Positions 1 to 8,690 of a stretch of 64,000 bases of DNA are shown here, in pieces. The stretch lies in NCBI RefSeq assembly GCF_004005935.1, contig NZ_SACQ01000001.1, forward strand, positions 186,001 to 250,000. Reading direction: 5' to 3'. The position numbers and the translations under genes were made by a program. Within the stretch, counting starts at the first letter, position 1, and every line of letters begins with the position of its first letter. The notes under the pieces were generated by a model. The model did not search any database. It was not told the origin of the DNA and saw nothing but the letters and a program-made list of their open reading frames with translations. Source of the stretch: Neptunomonas marina (GTDB taxonomy: Bacteria; Pseudomonadota; Gammaproteobacteria; Pseudomonadales; Balneatricaceae).

Positions 1-879
1 TGCTACAAATACTGCACCCAGAGGAACGATACCGTTGGTGATACCTTTCGCAGATACGATCATGTCAGGTACTACATCGAACTCAACAGCCGCGAAAGGT
101 GCACCTAGACGACCCCAGCCGGTGATGACTTCGTCGAAGATCAGCAGGATGTCATGCTTTGTGCAGATTTCACGTAGGCGCTGCAAGTAACCTTTTGGTG
201 GGATAATAACACCACCAGCGCCGCTGATTGGTTCGACGATCACTGCTGCAATGCTGCTAGCATCGTGGAACTTGATCAGCTCTTCGAGTGCATCCGCGCG
301 ATCTAAACCGTGCTCAGTCAAGCCTTTGCTAAAGGCGTTGTTTTCAAGGTCTAGCGTGTGTGGCAAGTGATCGACTGGCAGCAATGGACCAAACGCCTTA
401 CGGTTAGGCGTAAGGCCGCCCACCGAAATACCACCGAAGTTAACACCGTGGTAAGCCATTTCACGGCCAATCAACTTGAATTTGTTCGCTTTGCCGCGCG
501 CGTTTTGGTATGCCAGAGCAATTTTAAGCGCACTCTCAACGGCTTCTGAGCCGGAGTTTGCGAAGAAAACTTTATTCAATGGGTCTGGCGTGTACTGAAT
601 CAAACGCTCCGCAAACTCAAAGCCAATATCATGACCGAAGTTGAATGGCGATGTGTAGTCCAGCTCAAGAGCTTGTTTACCAATCGCTTCGGCAATTTGC
701 TTGCGGCCGTGACCTGCGTTTACGCACCACAGACCTGCTGTCGCATCAAGAATTTGACGACCGTCGTCGGTGTAGCAAAATACACCTTCAGTGCGGCTAA
801 CAATACGTGGGTTTGCTTTGAATGCGCGGTTGGGTGTGAACGGCATCCAGAAAGCATCGAGACTCTTATAGTTTTTCAT
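1..879 (-). CDS. omega-amino acid:pyruvate aminotransferase (class III, PLP), 3' part cut by window edge
   Basis: The first 293 codons are visible, from ATG at 879 to the window edge; the family is about 445 residues, so the C-terminal third is missing. The N-terminus (LDAFWMPFTPNRAFK) and GLWCVNAGHG are typical of beta-alanine/omega-amino acid:pyruvate transaminases. NSGSEAVESALK binds the cofactor phosphate, FDEVITGWGR holds the PLP-ring Asp, and Lys278 in SAKGIT is the expected Schiff-base lysine. It transfers an omega-amino group to pyruvate, giving a semialdehyde and alanine. It lies 150 bp downstream of gabD on the same strand, so the two probably act in sequence on beta-alanine, GABA, taurine or a polyamine product. 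The exact donor cannot be read from sequence; family assignment is firm. Confidence 0.9.
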   Translation of the reverse strand, partial: MKNYKSLDAFWMPFTPNRAFKANPRIVSRTEGVFCYTDDGRQILDATAGLWCVNAGHGRKQIAEAIGKQALELDYTSPFNFGHDIGFEFAERLIQYTPDPLNKVFFANSGSEAVESALKIALAYQNARGKANKFKLIGREMAYHGVNFGGISVGGLTPNRKAFGPLLPVDHLPHTLDLENNAFSKGLTEHGLDRADALEELIKFHDASSIAAVIVEPISGAGGVIIPPKGYLQRLREICTKHDILLIFDEVITGWGRLGAPFAAVEFDVVPDMIVSAKGITNGIVPLGAVFVA

Positions 880-1029
880 ATATCTGCAACCATTAAATAG
901 AGATGTGCAATTGTGTGTGTACGATAAAGGGGGAGCGCGGTAGGAAAAATCACCGCTATTCGATTTAAACTTTTATGAGAGCCAAACAAAGGTTTAACTC
1001 CCATAACCTTTATCGTTAAAGCGGGCGGG

Positions 1030-2478
1030 TTAGATACCACCCATACAGATGTACTTCAGTTCCATGTAGTCATCCATGCCGTGCTTGGAGCCTTCACGGC
1101 CGACACCTGACTCTTTAACACCGCCAAATGGCGCGAGTTCGTTCGAGATTAAGCCTTCGTTGACGCCAACCATACCGTATTCAAGGTCTTCAGATACGCG
1201 CCATACGCGACCAATATCGCGGGTATATACGTAGGCAGCTAGACCGAACGGTGTGTTGTTCGCGCGTTCGATAACTTCAGCTTCGTCTTCAAAGCTAAAT
1301 AATGTTGAAATGGGGCCAAACAGTTCTGCTTGGGAGATCTCCATCTCATCGGTAACGTTGGCGAGCAGCGTCGGTTGGTAAAAGCGCTCACCAGCCGCGT
1401 CGCGTTGGCCACCTACTTTTAGTTCAGCACCTTCTTGAACGGCGCGTTGCACCAGACCATCGATTTTATCGACCGCTGCATTATTAATAAGTGGGCCAAT
1501 ATCTGTGCTGCTATCAAAGCCAGAACCTAACGCTAGCTTCTCAACTTCCTCTTTGAAGCGCGTTGCGAATGCGTCGTAAATGCCCGCTTGGATATAGAAG
1601 CGGTTTGTACAGATGCAAGTTTGGCCTGCATTACGGTATTTAGAAGCGATTGCCCCAGCGACAGCAGATTCAAGATCAGCGTCATCAAACACAATGAAAG
1701 GTGCGTTGCCGCCCAGCTCCATCGAGGCTTTCTTAACGGTTTCAGCTGCCATCCCTAGGATGATTTTGCCAACCGGCGTTGAGCCTGTGAAAGAGACTTT
1801 CTTAACAATCGGGTTGGTGCAAAGTTCGCGGCCCACTTCAATAGGGCGCTTGGTCGTTACAACGTTAATAACACCTGCTGGAACGCCCGCTTCTTCTGCC
1901 AGTGCAGCTAATGCGAGTGCGCATAGCGGCGTATCCTCTGCAGGTTTAATCACGATCGTACACCCTGCGGCGATAGCCGGTGCTGCTTTACGTGCAATCA
2001 TCGAAATGGGGAAGTTCCACGGCGTAATTGCCGTTACAACGCCAATCGGTTGCTTGATCGTTAGTAGACGTGTACTGCCCATGTTTGATGGGATGTTTTC
2101 GCCGTATGTACGCTTGGCTTCTTCGCCGAACCACTCAAAAAAGGATGCGCATGAGAGCACTTCGCCTTTTGCTTCGCGCAATGGCTTGCCTTGCTCTTTT
2201 GTCAAAAGCTCTGCCAGCACGTCAGCGTTTTCAGTGATTAGGTCAAACCAACGACGGAGAATAGCAGCACGCGCTTTCGCTGTGGTTTTCTTCCATGAGT
2301 GGAATGCCACCTCAGCCGCTGCAATCGCGTTCTTTGCATCGTCAACATCAAGATCAGGAACAGAAGCAATGTAGCTACCATCGGCTGGATTGATAACTTC
2401 CATTTTTCCGCCGCACTTTGCGTCGACCCACTGACCATTGATATAAGCTGATTCTTTTAATAATTCGCTGAATTTCAT
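1030..2478 (-). CDS. gabD: NAD(P)-dependent succinate-semialdehyde dehydrogenase
   Basis: 482 residues, the normal length for GabD, and very close to the E. coli enzyme throughout. It oxidises succinate semialdehyde to succinate in the cytoplasm, feeding the TCA cycle. ITPWNFP and FTGST form the cofactor site, Glu254 in ELGGNAP is the general base, and Cys288 in GQTCIC is the catalytic thiol; the neighbouring Cys290 is also present, the pair that in E. coli GabD is known for redox control. The next gene downstream is an omega-aminotransferase and a LysR gene is divergent, so this is probably an inducible catabolic operon. A glutarate-semialdehyde substrate is an alternative. Confidence 0.93.
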   Translation of the reverse strand: MKFSELLKESAYINGQWVDAKCGGKMEVINPADGSYIASVPDLDVDDAKNAIAAAEVAFHSWKKTTAKARAAILRRWFDLITENADVLAELLTKEQGKPLREAKGEVLSCASFFEWFGEEAKRTYGENIPSNMGSTRLLTIKQPIGVVTAITPWNFPISMIARKAAPAIAAGCTIVIKPAEDTPLCALALAALAEEAGVPAGVINVVTTKRPIEVGRELCTNPIVKKVSFTGSTPVGKIILGMAAETVKKASMELGGNAPFIVFDDADLESAVAGAIASKYRNAGQTCICTNRFYIQAGIYDAFATRFKEEVEKLALGSGFDSSTDIGPLINNAAVDKIDGLVQRAVQEGAELKVGGQRDAAGERFYQPTLLANVTDEMEISQAELFGPISTLFSFEDEAEVIERANNTPFGLAAYVYTRDIGRVWRVSEDLEYGMVGVNEGLISNELAPFGGVKESGVGREGSKHGMDDYMELKYICMGGI

Positions 2479-2548
2479 TGTTGTTACACCCTAACTTTCT
2501 TAAACTGAAAACACGCAAGGATCGGTGTTGTGTGATTTTCTCTTCGTA

Positions 2549-2564
2549 ATATTGATCGCAATAT
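2549..2564. promoter_or_regulatory. Candidate LysR operator between gabD and its divergent regulator
   Basis: A perfect 16-bp palindrome (ATATTG-ATCG-CAATAT) lies in the 147-bp divergent intergenic region, 70 bp upstream of gabD and 61 bp upstream of the LysR gene. LysR proteins typically bind T-N11-A palindromes in such positions. Function is inferred from location. Confidence 0.5.
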
Positions 2565-2625
2565 AGCAATAGCTCTGCGGTTAACAGATGAAGATCTATT
2601 AACGTTCAGTTTTAGAAAGTAACTC

Positions 2626-3567
2626 ATGAGTCTGAAAAACTATTCGCTTGGTCAAGTCGGTGACTTCGAAATTAAGCAGTTGAGAATTTTCAAGTCGGTC
2701 GTTGATAACGGGGGCTTCTCAGCGGCAGAAACCGATCTAAATATCAGCCGTTCGACGATCAGTATCCACATCTCGAACCTTGAGTCTCGGCTCAACCTTA
2801 CCTTGTGCAAGCGCGGGCGTGCCGGCTTCTCGCTGACTAAAGAGGGCGCCGTTGTCTACGAGATGACAAATAAGCTATTGGAATCATTGGATGAGTTCCG
2901 CGATGTCGTGAACGATATGAGCCAGAACCCGGCTGGGATTATGCGCATCCTCGTATCAGACGGCACTAGTCTTGATCCACGAGCGAAGTTCCCCGAGATG
3001 ATCAGCCGTTTCTCGACGCTTGCACCTGAGATCAAGCTACAAAGCGAAGTCTCCTATATGGCGGAGATTGAGCGCATGGTGCTCAATGACGAGGTCGATG
3101 TAGGTTTGATCCCATATCACCGACAGCTGGATGGGTTGGAGTACTATCACCTTTATAGTGATGTGTGTCGCCTTTATTGTGGGCGCGGAAACCCGTTGTT
3201 TGATCTGCCGGAGAGTGAGATCACCGATGAAGTAATTAATCAGTTCACGGCGATCTTACCGGGCTTGAAGCCCCACGAGGAGGCGAGTGCACAGCTATCA
3301 AGCATGAGCTTTAAGGGCACAGCGTACTTTTATGAAACGCGTTTAGCGATGATATTATCGGGTAAGTTCATCGCCTTCTTACCCGAAAATTATGCAAAGC
3401 TTTATGTCGAAGAGGGGCAGTTAAGGCAAGTGGGCGGAGCTGAGCGCTGTTATACCCTTGGCATCGCAGCGGTTATCAAGAAGCGCGCCCATCAAAATCG
3501 CCCCACTGAGATCTTTCAAGAGATTATCAGGTCTTTCCATCCGGACTCTTTAACCGGAGCCTCGTAG
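2626..3567 (+). CDS. LysR-family transcriptional regulator, divergent from gabD
   Basis: 313 residues. An N-terminal winged helix-turn-helix (about residues 17-77, with GGFSAAETDLNISRSTISIHI) is followed by a substrate-binding effector domain (about 104-300). It starts at ATG 2626. It is transcribed away from gabD and the aminotransferase, the classic arrangement for a LysR activator of a catabolic operon, and a 16-bp palindrome lies between them. The inducer is unknown; an omega-amino acid or semialdehyde is a reasonable guess. Family certain, target inferred. Confidence 0.85.
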   Translation: MSLKNYSLGQVGDFEIKQLRIFKSVVDNGGFSAAETDLNISRSTISIHISNLESRLNLTLCKRGRAGFSLTKEGAVVYEMTNKLLESLDEFRDVVNDMSQNPAGIMRILVSDGTSLDPRAKFPEMISRFSTLAPEIKLQSEVSYMAEIERMVLNDEVDVGLIPYHRQLDGLEYYHLYSDVCRLYCGRGNPLFDLPESEITDEVINQFTAILPGLKPHEEASAQLSSMSFKGTAYFYETRLAMILSGKFIAFLPENYAKLYVEEGQLRQVGGAERCYTLGIAAVIKKRAHQNRPTEIFQEIIRSFHPDSLTGAS

Positions 3568-3612
3568 CTTACTCGTGCTGTTTAAGGTAGCTTGTCTAGT
3601 TGTTAGCGGTAC

Positions 3613-3831
3613 TTAAGCGTATGCCGCGATATGGGAAGGGCTGTCGGTTGGTTGCTCACCACCTTCGATAAGTACTTCCCAGTCTTGATCAAACGCATGT
3701 AGATAAGACCCGCAGTCAGAGCATTTATACAGCTGGCTATTAGGTAGGCTGCTCATGAGTTTAAGCTGAGCATGAGGACGCACACTTTGGTAACTGACCA
3801 GTTCTTGACACTGGACACAGATATTATCCAT
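3613..3831 (-). CDS. Small Cys-pair (zinc-ribbon-like) protein of unknown function
   Basis: 72 residues from the ATG at 3831, chosen because GGAG lies 9 nt upstream; an upstream ATG at 3858 would add nine residues but has no such site. Two CxxC pairs (CVQC near residue 5 and CSDC near residue 37) are spaced as in a small zinc ribbon, and the tail is acidic and unstructured-looking. No catalytic motif is seen. It stands alone, convergent with the LysR gene. I do not recognise the family; a metal-binding or rubredoxin-like fold is inference from the cysteines. Confidence 0.6.
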   Translation of the reverse strand: MDNICVQCQELVSYQSVRPHAQLKLMSSLPNSQLYKCSDCGSYLHAFDQDWEVLIEGGEQPTDSPSHIAAYA

Positions 3832-3900
3832 AACGATAAACTCCAACGAAAAATCCATTTTTGTTAACCACTATGATAAGTCTGAGCGACGCATAGAGCG

Positions 3901-3922
3901 ATAGGAATAATTCCTATTTTTT
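3901..3922. repeat. 17-bp perfect palindrome followed by T-run
   Basis: ATAGGAATAATTCCTAT (3901-3917) can form a 7-bp hairpin with a TAA loop and is followed by a run of T residues. It sits 70 bp upstream of the small Cys-pair gene (minus strand) and about 220 bp upstream of slyD. It may be an operator for the small gene or a weak terminator; no gene immediately upstream on the plus strand needs one. Confidence 0.4.
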
Positions 3923-4143
3923 ACTTTTAGCCAGAGATTATGGGGTCTGTAGCGTAGTTTAAAACAGACATTTTAATTTTGCAGGGTAAAAGTGTCGAGT
4001 GAATAGCGACGCTCACTGAGTGGCTTTTTCAACATTAATATCTGTTTTGCCTTTCGGTTTTGGATCGCAATGGTTAGGATGGCCCAAGAGGGCGCTCAGG
4101 CGTGGGTGTTCTGTCTTCAAAGCCAATAATCAGGAGCAATGTT

Positions 4144-4626
4144 ATGCAAATCGCAGATAACGCAGTAGTCACAATGCACTACACACTCAAAAACGCAGCA
4201 GGTGAAGTGCTTGACTCGTCACAAGGCCAAGAGCCTTTGGCGTATCTTCACGGTGCGAACAACATTGTTCCGGGTTTAGAGAATGCGTTGGTGGGCAAGG
4301 CGACAGGCGATAAGCTAGAAGTAACTGTCAAACCTGAAGAGGGTTACGGTGACGTGCGTGAAGAGTTGGTGCAGAAAGTGCCACATGAAAACTTCCAAGG
4401 CATTAACGAGTTGCAAGTGGGTATGCAATTTATGGCGCAGGCCCCATGGGGAGAGCAACCAGTAACTGTGATCAAAATTGAAGATGACGGCGTAACATTG
4501 GATGGCAACCATCCACTGGCTGGCCAAGAGTTGTTCTTTGATATCGAAGTGACAGAAGTGCGTGCTGCCACTGAAGATGAGCTTAGCCATGGTCATGCCC
4601 ATGGTGAAGGTGGTCATCACCACTAA
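4144..4626 (+). CDS. slyD: FKBP-type peptidyl-prolyl cis-trans isomerase, SlyD type
   Basis: 160 residues from ATG 4144, chosen because AGGAG lies 7 nt upstream; an earlier in-frame start at 4102 lacks support. FKBP strands frame an inserted IF (chaperone) flap at roughly residues 70-130 (QKVPHENFQGINELQVGMQF and DGNHPLAGQEL, both hallmarks of SlyD). The C-terminus is His-rich (HGHAHGEGGHHH), the metal-binding tail that in E. coli SlyD delivers nickel to hydrogenase. The tail is short and lacks cysteines. It is a cytoplasmic folding helper for proline-limited steps. Single gene with its own terminator. Confidence 0.93.
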   Translation: MQIADNAVVTMHYTLKNAAGEVLDSSQGQEPLAYLHGANNIVPGLENALVGKATGDKLEVTVKPEEGYGDVREELVQKVPHENFQGINELQVGMQFMAQAPWGEQPVTVIKIEDDGVTLDGNHPLAGQELFFDIEVTEVRAATEDELSHGHAHGEGGHHH

Positions 4627-4651
4627 TACACTCGCTTAAATTCTTTTTATA

Positions 4652-4677
4652 AAAACGCAGCATTAGCTGCGTTTTTT
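4652..4677 (+). terminator. Intrinsic terminator of slyD
   Basis: A 10-bp stem (AAAACGCAGC / GCTGCGTTTT) with an ATTA loop is followed by T residues, 25 bp after the slyD stop codon. Confidence 0.9.
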
Positions 4678-4739
4678 GTGTCTAGACTATAGTGGTGTGA
4701 AAGCTCAACTGGTTGGTTTGTATAGGAAAAGGGTTGGAG

Positions 4740-5654
4740 ATGCAGGATAGATTAGCAACAGCAGTGCAAGCGGTATCATCGGTTGTGATGGGTAAAGAGG
4801 AAACGGTAAAACTCGCCGTCGCATGTATGTTGTCTCGCGGGCATCTCTTAATTGAAGACTTACCGGGGATGGGTAAAACGACACTGGCGCACACGTTAGC
4901 TCATGTTTTTGATCTTGAGTATCGTCGCGTGCAGTTTACCAGCGACCTGCTGCCGGCTGATATCATCGGCAGTGCGGTATTCAATCAACAGGAAGGTGGT
5001 TTTCAGTTTCATCCAGGGCCGGTTTTTACGCAGCTACTACTTGCGGATGAGATCAACCGGTCGACGCCAAAAACGCAAAGTGCGCTGCTTGAGGCGATGG
5101 AGGAGGGGCAGGTTTCTGCGGAGGGAGCAACGCGTCAGCTCCCAGAGCCTTTCTTTGTGATAGCAACACAAAACCCCGCAAGCCAGTATGGTACGTTCCC
5201 GCTGCCAGAATCTCAGTTGGACCGCTTTTTGATGCGGCTTTCGTTGGGGTATCCAGATGAGGAAACTGAGCGCGCGCTATTAAAGCATGGCGATACTCGA
5301 CAGGATATCGGTCGTTTGGCCGTCAGTATTGATCGCCAGACGCTTATGAATATTCAGCTTGCGTGCGATCAAGTTACGGTGAGCGATGCCGTGGTTGACT
5401 ATGTACAGCGTCTTGCCCAGCAAACACGTGCCATTGAGACGATCCAGCTTGGTTTATCGCCGCGTGGTGCGCTGGCATTGATTCAAGCTTCCAAAGCGTG
5501 GGCTTATATGGAAGGCCGCGATTTTGTGACCCCAGATGATGTTCAAGTTGTATTTGAGCCGGTGGTTGCACACCGTCTGATGCTTCGTTCTGGCACCCAG
5601 CTAGGGCAGAGTATTACAACCAATATTCTTGCTAGCGTGGATGTACTGAGCTAA
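4740..5654 (+). CDS. MoxR-family AAA+ ATPase
   Basis: 304 residues from ATG 4740; a TTG start at 4713 would add nine residues and cannot be excluded. Walker A is GMGKTT (Lys46), Walker B is LLLADEINR (about residue 103), and sensor 1 is IATQNP, all in the order of MoxR ATPases. The family works as a chaperone that matures or activates partner proteins, often with von Willebrand or DUF58 partners. It begins a four-gene block with DUF58, TgpA and a YgjP-like protein, spaced by 4 bp or overlapping. Role in envelope or transglutaminase maturation is inferred from that context. Confidence 0.9.
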   Translation: MQDRLATAVQAVSSVVMGKEETVKLAVACMLSRGHLLIEDLPGMGKTTLAHTLAHVFDLEYRRVQFTSDLLPADIIGSAVFNQQEGGFQFHPGPVFTQLLLADEINRSTPKTQSALLEAMEEGQVSAEGATRQLPEPFFVIATQNPASQYGTFPLPESQLDRFLMRLSLGYPDEETERALLKHGDTRQDIGRLAVSIDRQTLMNIQLACDQVTVSDAVVDYVQRLAQQTRAIETIQLGLSPRGALALIQASKAWAYMEGRDFVTPDDVQVVFEPVVAHRLMLRSGTQLGQSITTNILASVDVLS

Positions 5655-5658
5655 ACGC

Positions 5659-6612
5659 ATGTGGGATACGGTCGATCATAAGTTCAGAAACTGGCTGGTA
5701 AGTCGCTACCCTGTTCAGTCAGAGGTGTTGCTGACCCATAAGCGCATCTACATCTTCCCCACCTTGGCAGGGCTTGCATTTATCTGTGTGGCACTGCTTG
5801 TCTTGATGCTCGCGATCAATTACCAAAACAACTTAGCCTATGCGATCTGTTTTACACTGACTTCGCTTTTCATCACGGCAATTATGCATACCTACGCCAA
5901 CCTCTCTGGGTTACGAATACGTATACAAACACCCTCGCCGGTTTTTGTTGGCGATGAACTCCGTTATCGTTTTGAAGTGCTATCGAGCCGCTCCCTGAAA
6001 CAGCTACAGTTTGGCTTTCGTGGCCAAGAGCAGGTTACCTATGATCTTGAGCGGGATAAGCCGCTGTTGGTTTACGTGCCTGCGAGTAGTGAGGTGAGAG
6101 GGTGGCAAGCCCCTGCGCTATTACGCATCTCATCTGTTTACCCGCTGGGTATTTTTCGTTGCTGGACTTGGCTGCGCTTCGAAGAGCCTGCGCTAATCTA
6201 CCCAAGACCCGTCGCTGGAGGCGAGCTGGGGCAACTGAATCGCCCTGTGGGCGGAGACGGTGCCGAGGGGCATGTCGGTGAAGAGGACTTCCAAGAACTG
6301 AAAAGTTATCAGCCAGGAGCCCCGCTCAGCCGAGTGGCATGGAAAGTATACGCAAAAGGCTATGGGCTGCATGTGAAATCTTACCAAGGGGAGGAGGCTC
6401 AAGAGCGTTGGCTCTCCTGGCACTTGTGGCCGCAACTGGACACCGAAGCAAAGCTATCGCGGTTGACCTACTGGGCAGTCACATTGAATGAGCGCCAAAC
6501 GCCCTTTGGCTTAGTATTGCCAAATGTGACGATGGAACCAGCAGTCGGGGATGATCATTTGCGCGAAGTGCTCAAGCACTTAGCACTCTATGATGAGGGA
6601 GCGTTGCTGTGA
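5659..6612 (+). CDS. DUF58 membrane protein
   Basis: 317 residues. Two adjacent membrane helices (about residues 33-52 and 58-76) come first, then a cytoplasmic beta-rich region, then the DUF58 core with EEDFQELKSYQPGAPLSRVAW (residues about 212-232), the signature of the domain. The start lies 4 bp after moxR and the stop overlaps the GTG of tgpA (GTGA), so the three are translated together. DUF58 proteins are standard partners of MoxR ATPases and TgpA. Molecular activity is unknown. Confidence 0.88.
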   Translation: MWDTVDHKFRNWLVSRYPVQSEVLLTHKRIYIFPTLAGLAFICVALLVLMLAINYQNNLAYAICFTLTSLFITAIMHTYANLSGLRIRIQTPSPVFVGDELRYRFEVLSSRSLKQLQFGFRGQEQVTYDLERDKPLLVYVPASSEVRGWQAPALLRISSVYPLGIFRCWTWLRFEEPALIYPRPVAGGELGQLNRPVGGDGAEGHVGEEDFQELKSYQPGAPLSRVAWKVYAKGYGLHVKSYQGEEAQERWLSWHLWPQLDTEAKLSRLTYWAVTLNERQTPFGLVLPNVTMEPAVGDDHLREVLKHLALYDEGALL

Positions 6613-8690
6613 AACTTCCAACGTTTCAATTTAAAAAGTCGACAGTAGCGGAGGCTACCAACAAACCAGAGGTGTTGCTCGCCCGCTCTAGCAAGCTATG
6701 GCTGCTAACGATGTTGGTCGCAGTATGCTTGCCACAGATACGCGAAATTCCGTTATGGCTTACCATCGTTGTAGGCGCTTTGCTTGCATGGGGCTTTGCG
6801 AGCACGCTGAAGGTTCGCAAACCGTTGGCGCGCTGGGTGCGATGGTCTGTGGTCCCGCTGATGTCAGTGGGCGTATTGGTCTCGGCATCCGGCTTAGAGA
6901 GCCTAGCAGGTCTGGCAACGCTGCTGATTGCAGGCGCTGGCCTGAAAGTTTTAGAGCTACGTACGCGTCGTGACGGCTGGGTTTTAGTGCTGGTATCCCT
7001 GTTCATGGTAGCCGTTAACTTCCTGTTTGATCAGTCGATTGTCGCGGCGCTATACGGATTTTTCTCTCTGGCTATCACATTCGCGGCTCTGATCTCTCTG
7101 AACGAGGTACAGGCCAAGCAGGTGAACTTTGGCACATTAAAAAGGAGTGCAACGATACTAGCTCAGTCTGTCCCTGTGATGGTGGTGCTATTTCTCGTGT
7201 TTCCGCGAATCGAGCCGCTATGGAGTGTTAAATCCGAGCGTGCAGTGGCAAAAACAGGGTTGTCTAACGAAGTTGACCCAGGCTCTGTTGCTAACTTAAC
7301 ACGCAATGATAGCGTTGCATTCCGTGCCAGTTTCACGGATGACGCGCCACCCGAGCGGTCGCAACGCTATTGGCGCGCGATTACGTATGATTTTTACGAT
7401 GGCCGCAGTTGGCTCAATGTGGGTAAAAATGTTGGGCTTGAGGCCAGCGCGATTGATACAGATACCTACTATGACTATGAAATCATCATGGAGCCGACAG
7501 CACGGCCATGGCTGGTGGCGCTTGATTATCCCCAGTCGGTCCGTGCGGCTAGAGGGACTTTAACTCTAAAAAACGACTTTACCGTGACCGCGGGTAAGCC
7601 TATTTTGGATCGTTTCTCCTATTCTGGGCGTTCCGTTGTGCGTGAAGCAACGCAAGAATTATCTCTGCAAGACCGGGAACGTTTTCTTAGACTGCCGCCA
7701 TATGGAAATCCGCAAGCGCGTGCGCTGGCCGCCTCTTGGGTTGAGCAGCAGCTATCCTTAACTGAGAAGATCGATGCACTCTATCGGCGCTTTAATCAAT
7801 CGTTTGAATACACGCTATCGCCCGGCCGCTTGGGGCGTAACAGCGTTGATCAATTTCTCTTTGAAACCCAACGGGGCTTTTGTGAGCACTTTGCCAGTAG
7901 CACCGCTTACTTACTGCGCCTAGCTGGGCATCCTACCCGGCTCGTGGGCGGGTACCAGGGTGGTGAGTGGAACCCGTACGAAAAGTATATGCTGGTGCGC
8001 CAGTACGAGGCCCACGCCTGGGTTGAGGTATGGGATGAAAACACTGGATGGCGTCGTTTAGACCCGACGACCGCAGTGGCACCTGAGCGTATCCAACTGC
8101 CATTCGATGAATTATTTGGTAGCAGTGATGACTTTATTGCTGAGTCGCCGCTGTCGGTGCTGCGCTTAGGTAAAAATATAGAGTGGTTGAATGAGGTGCG
8201 CTTGCGCTATGAGGCGGTTAACTATAGTTGGCACCGCTGGATCTTGGGCTACCACAACCAGCAGGTCGATTTTTTACATGATCTGATGGGTAGTCTGAGC
8301 ACCTTAAAACTGCTCTTAGTGATCTTTGTGCCGGGCTCGCTAGTAACAGGGGGGCTGATCTGGTGGCTGCTGCGTGCACGCCCAAGGCGCTATCACGCTG
8401 TCGATGCCGATGTGCAGTATCTATCTCGCTTGGTGAGTCGAGCTGACTCAAGCTTAGCGCGTGAGCAAGGAGAAACCGTTCGTACCTATTGTTGGCGCCT
8501 CGCGAAGCATCAACCTTATTGGGAAGAGAGCTTAATGCAATGGCTAAATAACCTAGAGCAGTTACGCTACTCACCTGCCCGTGGGCAGCCCGAAGGTGAT
8601 GCAAGCTACCATGCCAGCTTCAAAAACATGATCAAAACAGTCAAGAAACCCACCCGTTTGTTAGGGAAACCCGCGCGTGCCTCAGCCTAA
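6609..8690 (+). CDS. tgpA: TgpA-type membrane transglutaminase-like protein
   Basis: 693 residues, GTG start overlapping the previous stop. About six hydrophobic helices in the first 200 residues (DUF3488) lead into a periplasmic transglutaminase-like domain and a single helix near residue 570 with a short cytoplasmic DUF4129-like tail. The catalytic triad is visible as Cys425 (GFCEHF), His469 (EAHAWVEVW) and Asp485 (RRLDPTTAV); the 44- and 16-residue spacing matches what I recall for the Pseudomonas aeruginosa protein. TgpA was reported to be important for viability in that species; its substrate is unknown. It sits between DUF58 and a YgjP-like peptidase, overlapping both. Confidence 0.9.
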   Translation: MKLPTFQFKKSTVAEATNKPEVLLARSSKLWLLTMLVAVCLPQIREIPLWLTIVVGALLAWGFASTLKVRKPLARWVRWSVVPLMSVGVLVSASGLESLAGLATLLIAGAGLKVLELRTRRDGWVLVLVSLFMVAVNFLFDQSIVAALYGFFSLAITFAALISLNEVQAKQVNFGTLKRSATILAQSVPVMVVLFLVFPRIEPLWSVKSERAVAKTGLSNEVDPGSVANLTRNDSVAFRASFTDDAPPERSQRYWRAITYDFYDGRSWLNVGKNVGLEASAIDTDTYYDYEIIMEPTARPWLVALDYPQSVRAARGTLTLKNDFTVTAGKPILDRFSYSGRSVVREATQELSLQDRERFLRLPPYGNPQARALAASWVEQQLSLTEKIDALYRRFNQSFEYTLSPGRLGRNSVDQFLFETQRGFCEHFASSTAYLLRLAGHPTRLVGGYQGGEWNPYEKYMLVRQYEAHAWVEVWDENTGWRRLDPTTAVAPERIQLPFDELFGSSDDFIAESPLSVLRLGKNIEWLNEVRLRYEAVNYSWHRWILGYHNQQVDFLHDLMGSLSTLKLLLVIFVPGSLVTGGLIWWLLRARPRRYHAVDADVQYLSRLVSRADSSLAREQGETVRTYCWRLAKHQPYWEESLMQWLNNLEQLRYSPARGQPEGDASYHASFKNMIKTVKKPTRLLGKPARASA

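Noticed and set aside
880-1029. Possible hairpin between gabD and the aminotransferase gene
   Set aside because: The arms (TTATGAGAG and CTCCCATAA) pair poorly and no T-run follows, so the two genes may be one transcript.
1613-2374. A 253-residue open frame opposite gabD
   Set aside because: It lies wholly inside gabD on the other strand; gabD is a full-length, highly conserved enzyme, so this is a shadow frame.
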